Assembly: GCA_025059415.1 (NCBI GenBank)
Contig: JANXDQ010000043.1
Location: forward strand, 1 to 5,786
DNA: 5,786 bases
Source: Aigarchaeota archaeon
GTDB lineage: Archaea > Thermoproteota > Nitrososphaeria_A > Caldarchaeales > Wolframiiraptoraceae
Reading direction: 5' to 3'
Shown here: one piece after another, positions 1-5,310 of the stretch
How the letters are laid out: every line of letters begins with the position of its first letter
Numbering within the stretch: position 1 is the first letter of the stretch
The notes under the pieces: generated by a model
Seen by the model: only the letters and a program-made list of their open reading frames with translations
Database searches by the model: none
Told to the model about the DNA's origin: nothing
Program-made: the position numbers and the translations under genes

Positions 1-108
1 GTTGCGAGCGTGTATGGCCTCCCAAGAATGGGCCCGATATTCGGCGGCATGCTGCTCAGCGGGAAGAAGATTGCCGAGGTAATTCTGAAAGAACTTAAAG
101 GAGCCTAG
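1..108 (+). CDS. thi4: Thi4-family thiazole synthase, C-terminal fragment (5' end outside the window)
   Basis: This is the last 35 residues of an open frame that enters from the left edge and stops at TAG (106-108). The tail GLPRMGPIFGGMLLSGKK, followed by an AEVIL helix, matches the C-terminal signature of Thi4/ThiA flavoprotein-fold thiazole synthases, where RMGP-F-G-ML-SG lines the nucleotide site. The family makes the thiazole half of thiamine from NAD and glycine. Archaeal members commonly use free sulfide rather than a sacrificial cysteine, but the residue that decides this lies upstream and is not visible. The stop is 6 nt before the next gene on the same strand, so the two are probably cotranscribed. 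Identification rests on the tail only. Confidence 0.85.
   Translation, partial: VASVYGLPRMGPIFGGMLLSGKKIAEVILKELKGA
97..103 (+). promoter_or_regulatory. Shine-Dalgarno site for the nuclease gene
   Basis: AAAGGAG lies inside the last codons of thi4, with 11 nt between it and the ATG at 115. It is the best ribosome-binding site near the start of the nuclease gene and favours ATG 115. A weaker GGGA (147-150) precedes the alternative ATG at 157. Confidence 0.5.
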
Positions 109-114
109 TAACTA

Positions 115-855
115 ATGTTTTATCCCGGTTTTCCTAGGTTAACGCTGGGACCCATTATGAGGTCTCTAATGCTGGTTTTGCTGTTTTGCGGCTTGTTTTC
201 CATATACATCATTATGCCCAGTTATGCCGCTGGTAACGTGGAGATCGATTCCTGCGCGCAGATATACCATGTTGTGGATGGCGATACATTTGATGCCTTT
301 CCCGTGGGGAGGGTGAGGCTAGCCGACATAAACGCGCCCGAGATCGACACTCCTGAAGGTAAGGCTGCGAGAGATGTCTTAATAGACTTGTTTGAGGAGT
401 ATGGGCCGCGCATTTACCTCGACGTCGACGACGTCCACGTGATGGATAGGTATAATAGGATTGTAGCCGTCGGTTATCTGAGATATAACTCAACGCATCT
501 AATGAACATCAATAAATGGCTTTTGGAAAATGGCCATGCGGTGGTCAGCAATTATGATAACGAGTTTAACCCAGACTGGTGGTCACTTTACCTATATCAC
601 CCAGGCGATCCTTGCCGAGGATTAGAAATCAGTATTTCAACTATAACAACCACTAGCATGATCACTTCCACTATCACGATCACCGTGTCAACGACTTTTA
701 CGCAAACGATGATTTCCGCGGCAACCACGACGATTGAACGAGGGGGAGGCATTTCGATCCAAGAGCTAATCATCGCCATGGCGATGATTTTGGCGCTCGC
801 CGTCACAACGCTCATAATCGCGGTTAGGTATACGCGGAGGAAGACGATTAGTTAA
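115..855 (+). CDS. Secreted, membrane-anchored staphylococcal-nuclease-like (thermonuclease family) protein
   Basis: The protein has 246 residues. A hydrophobic signal sequence at about 15-39 ends in SYAAG. An SNase/OB-fold domain spans about 45-165. A Ser/Thr/Ile-rich linker covers about 172-208, a transmembrane helix about 216-237, and the tail is basic (RYTRRK). Nuclease motifs are visible: VVDGDT (D55, D57), VRLADINAPE (R68, E76) and DRYNR (R115), matching the catalytic Arg/Glu/Arg and calcium Asp of the family. The position equal to S. aureus Asp40 is Asn73. C47 and C167 bracket the domain and could form a disulfide. The expected topology is outside the cell on a stalk, cutting DNA or RNA for defence or nutrition; this role is inferred. 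ATG 157 is an alternative start that would shorten the n-region of the signal peptide. The gene follows thi4 by 6 nt without an obvious functional link. Confidence 0.85.
   Translation: MFYPGFPRLTLGPIMRSLMLVLLFCGLFSIYIIMPSYAAGNVEIDSCAQIYHVVDGDTFDAFPVGRVRLADINAPEIDTPEGKAARDVLIDLFEEYGPRIYLDVDDVHVMDRYNRIVAVGYLRYNSTHLMNINKWLLENGHAVVSNYDNEFNPDWWSLYLYHPGDPCRGLEISISTITTTSMITSTITITVSTTFTQTMISAATTTIERGGGISIQELIIAMAMILALAVTTLIIAVRYTRRKTIS
768..789. repeat. Perfect 22-bp palindrome inside the nuclease gene
   Basis: The left arm AATCATCGCCA (768-778) is the exact reverse complement of the right arm TGGCGATGATT (779-789), with no spacer. It lies in the codons of the C-terminal transmembrane helix and encodes the near-symmetric peptide IIAMAMI. 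It could fold as a hairpin in RNA or bind a dimeric protein. It could equally be a by-product of hydrophobic codon use. Confidence 0.6.
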
Positions 856-895
856 AGTCATCGAGAGCGCGATCGATCTGCGGGGTTTCAGGACT

Positions 896-900
896 GGTGG
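896..900 (+). promoter_or_regulatory. Shine-Dalgarno site for the SplB-like radical SAM gene
   Basis: GGTGG (within GGTGGTC) ends 6 nt before the ATG at 907 and resembles the archaeal GGTGAT core. It supports the chosen start. No TATA-like box is evident in the 51-nt gap after the nuclease gene, so readthrough from upstream is likely. Confidence 0.5.
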
Positions 901-906
901 TCTGGG

Positions 907-2034
907 ATGATCAGCTTACTCGAGGCTTGGGAGAAGAAGCGTGAGTTGCTCTCAATGCTCAAAGAGAAGCTTTCTCAGAGCGAATTCGAGGAGTCAAAGA
1001 AGGATCCCCACAGTCTGAGGCCTCCAAGACCATGTGGATTAACCGTGCACACGGGATTTGGGTGCGCCTTCTGCTGCGTCTACTGCTACATCTACGATAT
1101 GGGCTTTACATCTAAGCCTAGACCATACCCGCTATCCGGCCTACAAATCTCATACGCGATCTCGAGTAACCCGTCTGTGGCCATCGGCGTCGGTGGAACC
1201 CCACTGGCATTCGGCGCCATTACCGAGCCTTTTATGGACGAATCAAGGAAGAAAACTCTCGAATACATTTCCACGATATCAAGTTACCTCGGAAACCCGA
1301 TCCAGTTCTCAACAAAGACATTTATCGAAAGGGATTTAGCGAGTGAAATTAGGAAATCCGCTGAAAAGGTCAGCGCATTGGTCACGATAGTCACTACTAG
1401 TCTTTACAAATTACTGGAGCCCAAAGCCCCTTCTCCGGATGAGAGGTTCATGTCGATCGAGAACTTGTCGAGGGCTGGCGTCCACACAGTTCTCTTCTTG
1501 AGGCCGATTCTTCCGGGCATGAAGATTGATGAGGTCGAGGAGATCGTGTCAAGGTCTTTGGATGCCGGCGCTAGGGGCATTGTGGTCGGCTCAATGAGGG
1601 TCACAGAGAAGATGATTCGGAGATTGAAGTGCATCAACTATCCATACATGGACGATTTGTTGAAGAGGATTCCGGGAATGGTTAGAGGTGACAAGCAAGT
1701 AACTCTGAGAATGAACGACTTGAAGAAGATGGTTTACGATGAGGCTTGGAAGCTGGGTGCGAGGATATATCCATCGGCGTGCGCGGCGAACATGGATGCC
1801 CACGGGATCTCATGTAATGCATGTGACATGGGGCCCTGTGGTGATCCAGATAACTTGCCGGGCTTCGAGCTGGACGAAGTGCGGGCGCTCGGAAAATACT
1901 ACGAGATACGCGTTGAGAAAGTGATTCCAGGCGACGCCCTTAAAATTAAGGCCTCTGGTGATAAGATGAGAATTAAACAATTTGTGGAATTCGCGAAGTG
2001 GGTTACTAAAAGAAAAGTCTTGGCCAAGAGTTGA
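907..2034 (+). CDS. Radical SAM protein, spore-photolyase-like (SplB/COG1533) superfamily
   Basis: The protein has 375 residues. The radical SAM [4Fe-4S] motif CX3CX2C is C53-x3-C57-x2-C60, inside GFGCAFCCVYCY, with extra cysteines C43 and C56. Downstream blocks fit the SplB-like group: ITEPFMD (cf. DPYQP in relatives), PIQFSTKT, then LLEPKAPSPDER, followed by SRAGV and FLRPILPGM around residues 169-205, the usual SPL-like TIM-barrel order. A C-terminal cysteine set (C292, C303, C306, C311; CX10CX2CX4C) could bind an auxiliary Fe-S cluster or a metal. The substrate is unknown. True spore photolyase activity is not supported, and family members are often simply called radical SAM proteins. The gene lies 51 nt after the nuclease gene and ends 17 nt from the convergent radical SAM gene. 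The family call is firm; the function is open. Confidence 0.85.
   Translation: MISLLEAWEKKRELLSMLKEKLSQSEFEESKKDPHSLRPPRPCGLTVHTGFGCAFCCVYCYIYDMGFTSKPRPYPLSGLQISYAISSNPSVAIGVGGTPLAFGAITEPFMDESRKKTLEYISTISSYLGNPIQFSTKTFIERDLASEIRKSAEKVSALVTIVTTSLYKLLEPKAPSPDERFMSIENLSRAGVHTVLFLRPILPGMKIDEVEEIVSRSLDAGARGIVVGSMRVTEKMIRRLKCINYPYMDDLLKRIPGMVRGDKQVTLRMNDLKKMVYDEAWKLGARIYPSACAANMDAHGISCNACDMGPCGDPDNLPGFELDEVRALGKYYEIRVEKVIPGDALKIKASGDKMRIKQFVEFAKWVTKRKVLAKS
2008..2017 (-). terminator. Possible T-rich terminator for the lipoate cluster
   Basis: On the - strand this reads CTTTTCTTTT, about 35 nt past the TAA of the radical SAM-ferredoxin gene. Archaeal transcription often ends at such T-rich tracts. 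It lies inside the 3' end of the convergent gene, and no strong hairpin precedes it, so the call is weak. Confidence 0.25.
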
Positions 2035-2051
2035 ATAACGGCGCCCATTAA

Positions 2052-3272
2052 TTAATGATGGATGGATTTGTCTCTGGGCCCGATATGCCCCACTCTCGTC
2101 TGAACTATTACCGTCCTCAACCCCACTCCTTCAAGAATCTCCTTGACCCTAAACATCTCACTTACCGTGGGCCTCCTCAGGTCCCCCCTTCTGAAGGCCG
2201 GGAAATAATCTAGAACCGTGACTTGGATTCTTGGATCTATCGAGACCACTTTTTCCCCTATCTCGGCAACCTCCTCAAAGCTCATCCAATCCGAGTTATA
2301 CGCGAACCCCATTCCGAGGTAGACCTTTTCGAGATAATTATCGACAATGTATTTCACGGTGCTCCATGCATTGTTGAAATACTTCTCGGCTAGGTCCTTA
2401 TCCCGAATACCCGTTATCCTCATGTATGTACTGAGCCTCCCAGCTTTCGGCTCGATCCCGATGTTATTGCATCCGGCCTCAACAAGCTCATCAACGTAAT
2501 CTTCTGTGAGTATGGTTCCATTACTGTCTAAATGGAGTCTGGCGCCGGGGTTCATTTCGCGGAGAAATCTAAATAGCTCGATCAGCCATTTCCGATTGAG
2601 GGTCGGCTCGCCACCGCTAACAGCTATTCCCGGAGTGTCGTATACGCGCTTGCAGCCGGTCAGCTTTTCAGCGGCCTCCTTCGGGGTCATCGGTTTTGTG
2701 CTGTTATCATATGTCACGTGGTAGTTTTGACATTGGGGGCATCTTAGATTGCACCCGGCAACCCATATAGCGGACTCGACATATCTGTATCCATTAACCT
2801 CATACCATGGGGTCGCCTTCCCACCAACCTTATGAGGTTGAGGTCCATGGACTATTCTCAACGGCTCAATTCCCTCCAAATTCAAGCTTATCCTCATGCC
2901 ATCCCTCACGTGATTTACGCACGACCTTTCAAGTTTTCCATCGATCACCACAGCACATGCCCAGCACCCACCCAAATTGCAGGGGGCGGTCAACCCCCTT
3001 AGATCCAGGCCGCTCGAACTCGGCCAAAAGCGTTCTAGAGCCTCCTTCACTGATAGCCTACGCGGGACCTCGCACTCGACGCCATCAACCACAATCTTCA
3101 CAATCTCGTCTTCAACTTCATCATCGATCATCCTCCTAGCTTGATATGGGCACGCGTAATAACATGAAAGGCATCCGATACATTTCCCAGGGCTCTTGCA
3201 GACATTGACTTCTCTACAGAAATTGCATTTGACACAGCTTGATTCATCGATGACCACGATTTTCCTGAGCAT
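2052..3272 (-). CDS. Radical SAM protein (activase/COG1180-like) fused to an 8-Cys ferredoxin and a [2Fe-2S] ferredoxin domain
   Basis: The protein has 406 residues from the ATG at 3272. Domain 1 (about 8-45) is ferredoxin-like with C13, C16, C19, C25 and the classic C31-x2-C34-x2-C37-x3-C41-P, enough for two [4Fe-4S] clusters. Domain 2 (about 57-135) is a beta-grasp [2Fe-2S] domain with C98-x4-C103-x2-C106-x11-C118 in the GGCWAC, VIDGK and RSC context, like the Fer2 domains of molybdenum hydroxylases or sarcosine oxidase. Domain 3 (about 165-395) is radical SAM with C174-x3-C178-x2-C181 (AGCNLRCPQC) and SGGEPT (219-224), and a C-terminal half like pyruvate-formate-lyase-activase and AmmeMemoRadiSam proteins. 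The ferredoxin domains presumably feed electrons to the SAM cluster. The substrate is unknown. An in-frame TTG at 3320, without a clear ribosome site, would add 16 residues. The gene sits last in the cluster after lplA and lplB, and no glycyl-radical enzyme is in view. Confidence 0.85.
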   Translation of the reverse strand: MLRKIVVIDESSCVKCNFCREVNVCKSPGKCIGCLSCYYACPYQARRMIDDEVEDEIVKIVVDGVECEVPRRLSVKEALERFWPSSSGLDLRGLTAPCNLGGCWACAVVIDGKLERSCVNHVRDGMRISLNLEGIEPLRIVHGPQPHKVGGKATPWYEVNGYRYVESAIWVAGCNLRCPQCQNYHVTYDNSTKPMTPKEAAEKLTGCKRVYDTPGIAVSGGEPTLNRKWLIELFRFLREMNPGARLHLDSNGTILTEDYVDELVEAGCNNIGIEPKAGRLSTYMRITGIRDKDLAEKYFNNAWSTVKYIVDNYLEKVYLGMGFAYNSDWMSFEEVAEIGEKVVSIDPRIQVTVLDYFPAFRRGDLRRPTVSEMFRVKEILEGVGLRTVIVQTRVGHIGPRDKSIHH

Positions 3273-3348
3273 CTCTAATGGGGAGAAATACGCACCATGA
3301 TTAAAGTATTGATGATCCAAATGGAATATTACACGGAATAGTCATAAC

Positions 3349-3648
3349 TCACCCAGCGCCTTCAATCGCCTTAATTAGTGCCAGTTTAAAGTCCTCAGGA
3401 GAGGCGCCGGCGAGCCAAGTTACTTTCTCCTCGAAGAACTTGTCTATTACCTCGTCTATTTTCTCGTTTTCCGTAATTTTTAAACCAGCTAAGACCCTGC
3501 TCAATTCCTGGAATGCCTCTACGGGCTCCCCGAAAAAGTCTCCTGTGAAGACCGCGTTCACGATCCTGCCTTCAGATATCGTGACGCAGACCCGAACTGT
3601 TTTTCCATGAATGGAGCGTTGGATTCCATGCCTTCTGAGTTCCACCAT
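3349..3648 (-). CDS. lplB: LplB, lipoate-protein ligase accessory (C-terminal) domain protein
   Basis: The protein has 99 residues. The segment VTISEGRIVNAVFTGDFF (about 22-39), followed by a helix and VLAGL, is the hallmark of the lipoate-protein ligase C-terminal domain. In bacterial LplA this domain is fused to the catalytic domain. In several archaea, best known in Thermoplasma acidophilum, it is a separate protein needed with LplA to form lipoyl-AMP. The ATG lies 3 nt after the stop of lplA, and its Shine-Dalgarno sequence GAGGTGA contains that stop codon, so the two subunits are probably translated in a coupled way. The length agrees with a stand-alone domain of about 90-100 residues. 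The radical SAM-ferredoxin gene follows after 28 nt (TTG start) or 76 nt (ATG start). Confidence 0.88.
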   Translation of the reverse strand: MVELRRHGIQRSIHGKTVRVCVTISEGRIVNAVFTGDFFGEPVEAFQELSRVLAGLKITENEKIDEVIDKFFEEKVTWLAGASPEDFKLALIKAIEGAG

Positions 3649-3651
3649 CCC

Positions 3652-3658
3652 TCACCTC
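3652..3658 (-). promoter_or_regulatory. Shine-Dalgarno site of lplB overlapping the lplA stop codon
   Basis: The - strand reads GAGGTGA, then GGG, then the ATG of lplB. The TGA of this site (3654-3652) is the stop codon of lplA. A ribosome ending lplA therefore stops on the lplB initiation signal, a typical layout for translational coupling. Confidence 0.7.
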
Positions 3659-4491
3659 GTCGAAGTCGAACTTAGCTCCTTGAATATGTGAATGTCCCTA
3701 TCTTTCTCGGGGCATCCCCTACACGGCCCCAAATTCCATTCTATGCTCGCGTATTTCTTACGATAGAGTTTCTCCGCCACGTCCAGCTCCCATTTTGTAA
3801 GTTCCCCTGGTTCGAATTCCACATGGAATTCCTCCTCAAACCCCCTCAATAACGCGTCCTTAACCTCATCCATGGATATGTCTCTCCCGACCTCGTCTCT
3901 AATCGTCGTCACCCTGGCCCTCACGGTTCCAACTCCCTTGGCCTCAAGCTTTTCTCTAGGAACATTTAACACCTTGGACAGTATTTCGATGTTGGATCCC
4001 ACGAGGATGCATCCGTGGATGAATAGAAATTTCGTAGTTAATGCTCCCGCCATTCCGGAAACCTTTCTTTCACCGATCTGAATATCATTCACGGGAACGA
4101 AGTTGGCCTCTACTCCAAGTCTTCTTAAACCCCTTACCACCGCCCTTCCAACCACGCGATAACCCTCAAGTACATCGTCTCTTGATATTGGACTCGGTCT
4201 TTTAAACGAAATTGCGTAATTGAGGTTTTGGGCGTCATGGTATACCGCTCCTCCGCCCGTGAATCTTCTAACGACTTTCACCCCGTGCTTAAGGCACTCT
4301 TGTAGTCTTATCTCCAAGCTGAGGCATTGAAAGCATCCAATAACTATCGTGTTATCATTTCTCCAGAACCTTAAGGTATTTGGGGCAATACCTTCGCCCA
4401 CTGCTAAGGCCAAAGCCTCCTCAACAGCCATATTGTAGTAGGGGTCTTCCCGCCACTCTACTTCTAACATTCTCCAACGCTCCCCCTTCAT
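3652..4491 (-). CDS. lplA: LplA, lipoate-protein ligase catalytic subunit
   Basis: The protein has 279 residues from the ATG at 4491. The biotin/lipoate ligase fold is clear: DPYYNMAVEEAL near the N-terminus, the nucleotide/lipoate loop RRFTGGGAVYHD (75-86), ND...RKVSG with the probable lysine K143 that contacts lipoyl-adenylate, and HGCILVG (159-165). The C-terminal domain of bacterial LplA is missing and is supplied by the adjacent lplB. The pair activates lipoate with ATP and transfers it to lysines of H protein or E2 subunits. Start choice: ATGs at 4509 and 4506 lie upstream of, or at, the transcript start predicted from the TATA box. ATG 4491 keeps the WR motif seen near the start of homologues. 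ATG 4470 has the best ribosome site (GGGGGAG, 9 nt away). Two CXXC pairs (C53/C56 and C257/C260) are unusual. Confidence 0.9.
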   Translation of the reverse strand: MKGERWRMLEVEWREDPYYNMAVEEALALAVGEGIAPNTLRFWRNDNTIVIGCFQCLSLEIRLQECLKHGVKVVRRFTGGGAVYHDAQNLNYAISFKRPSPISRDDVLEGYRVVGRAVVRGLRRLGVEANFVPVNDIQIGERKVSGMAGALTTKFLFIHGCILVGSNIEILSKVLNVPREKLEAKGVGTVRARVTTIRDEVGRDISMDEVKDALLRGFEEEFHVEFEPGELTKWELDVAEKLYRKKYASIEWNLGPCRGCPEKDRDIHIFKELSSTSTR

Positions 4492-4509
4492 GTAAGATCT
4501 TTCCATCAT

Positions 4510-4589
4510 TTAATAATCCCGGCATATATACTTAAGCAGAGCGTCGTTAAGGCTTTAACGGCGTTAAGTAATCCATCGAGTGGGTAGCC
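4510..4589. promoter_or_regulatory. Divergent promoter region between lplA and nth
   Basis: A near-symmetric AT-rich box occupies 4523-4536. On the - strand it reads TTAAGTATATAT (4535-4524), a good archaeal TATA element predicting an lplA transcript start near 4500-4506. On the + strand the same bases read CATATATACTTAAG and would place an nth start near 4550, leaving a leader of about 40 nt. The same box may therefore serve both directions. The nth ATG has only a weak GTGGGT-like ribosome site before it. Confidence 0.55.
4545..4567. repeat. Three CGTTAA half-sites, operator-like
   Basis: CGTTAA (4545-4550), a GGCT spacer, and TTAACG (4555-4560) form a 6-bp inverted repeat. A third copy, CGTTAA, sits at 4562-4567. 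The cluster lies downstream of the shared TATA box and covers the predicted nth transcript start, where a dimeric repressor could bind. The binding protein is unknown. Confidence 0.4.
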
Positions 4590-5267
4590 ATGGCTTCGCC
4601 GCCGCTAAGTATAGATAAGCGCGTTGCAGTGGCTGTTGAGAGGATATTGAAGAATATTACAGTAGATGTGGTCAGTTTTCGTGAAGGTGATCCATTTAAG
4701 TTGCTCATCGCCGTGATTCTCTCCCAGAGGACCAGTAGGGAGAATGTTAGAGCCGCGTTAAGGAAATTCGAGAGGAAGTTTAATGATATCTCGGATGTGG
4801 CGAGGGCGAGTGTTAGGGAGATAGGTGAGGCGATAAGGCGGGCTGGGCTCTGGAAGCAGAAGGCTCCTAGGATAAAGAAAATTGCCCAGCAACTATTGGA
4901 GATGGGCGGGTTAGAAAAGATCCTAAAACTTCCATATGAGGAGGCGAGGGTCGCGCTGTCTTCCATGAAGGGAATAGGCCCCAAAACGGCCGACGTATTC
5001 CTCATGTTCACGAGAGGTGACCCCGTCTTCCCCGTCGACACCCACATTTCTAGGATAATGCACAGGCTCGGCGTGGCGGGTGATAGGGATGGCTATGAGG
5101 ACCTCAGGAGAAAATTAGAATCGGTCACCCCACCGGAGAAGAGGATGCAGGCGCACATCGCGCTCATAGAGTTTGGGAGAGAAATTTGCACTGCGAGGTC
5201 TCCGAAATGTCAGTCCTGTTTCCTGATAGACATCTGTCAATACGGCATGAAGATCGTCGAGAAATAA
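4590..5267 (+). CDS. nth: Endonuclease III (Nth/HhH-GPD DNA glycosylase/AP lyase)
   Basis: The protein has 225 residues, a normal length for the family. LLIAVILSQRTS (38-49) is the helix carrying the conserved Gln. The helix-hairpin-helix SMKGIGPKTADVF (125-137) contains the catalytic lysine K132. FPVDTH (147-152) contains the catalytic aspartate D150. The C-terminal [4Fe-4S] loop has C200-x6-C207-x2-C210-x5-C216, exactly the Nth spacing. The enzyme removes oxidised pyrimidines (or, in some archaeal relatives, mismatched bases) and nicks the abasic site. The Lys plus Asp pair predicts a bifunctional glycosylase/lyase. The exact base preference cannot be read from sequence. It is transcribed away from lplA, across an 80-nt promoter region with a CGTTAA repeat cluster. 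No other repair gene is next to it. Confidence 0.93.
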   Translation: MASPPLSIDKRVAVAVERILKNITVDVVSFREGDPFKLLIAVILSQRTSRENVRAALRKFERKFNDISDVARASVREIGEAIRRAGLWKQKAPRIKKIAQQLLEMGGLEKILKLPYEEARVALSSMKGIGPKTADVFLMFTRGDPVFPVDTHISRIMHRLGVAGDRDGYEDLRRKLESVTPPEKRMQAHIALIEFGREICTARSPKCQSCFLIDICQYGMKIVEK

Positions 5268-5274
5268 TATCTCT

Positions 5275-5287
5275 AAAAGTATAAAAT
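5275..5287 (+). promoter_or_regulatory. TATA box for a probably leaderless SDR transcript
   Basis: AAAAGTATAAAAT lies in the 43-nt gap after nth. Its centre is about 29 nt before the ATG at 5311, and no Shine-Dalgarno-like sequence precedes that ATG. This spacing places the transcript start at or next to the start codon, so the mRNA is probably leaderless. Confidence 0.6.
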
Positions 5288-5310
5288 CCTGTATCAAGTC
5301 AGTTATTAAC

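Noticed and set aside
597..815. Hydrophobic - strand frame opposite the nuclease C-terminus
   Set aside because: Its Val/Ile richness mirrors the Thr/Ile codons of the stalk and transmembrane helix of the real gene.
2019..2028. CTTGGCCAAG palindrome near the convergent gene ends as a hairpin terminator
   Set aside because: The 10-bp palindrome has no loop, so it would leave only a few pairs as RNA, and it lies within coding sequence.
907..2034. True spore photolyase
   Set aside because: Superfamily blocks match, but archaea do not form spores and the extra cysteine cluster is unlike SplB; the function is left open.
2824..2839. CAACCT-TATG-AGGTTG inverted repeat
   Set aside because: A 6-bp stem inside a coding region is expected by chance in a window of this size.
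2807..3139. 110-codon + strand open frame within the radical SAM-ferredoxin gene
   Set aside because: It overlaps the cysteine-rich ferredoxin domains on the other strand, and its Ser/Pro/Arg-rich composition is typical of an antisense frame.
2052..3272. Canonical lipoyl synthase (LipA)
   Set aside because: The N-terminal CX4CX5C auxiliary cluster motif and the RSSY-type C-terminus are absent; the activase-like C-terminal half fits better.
4547..5047. 166-codon open frame antisense to nth
   Set aside because: It lies fully opposite a well-supported endonuclease III gene and shows no recognisable domain or ribosome site; it is a shadow frame.
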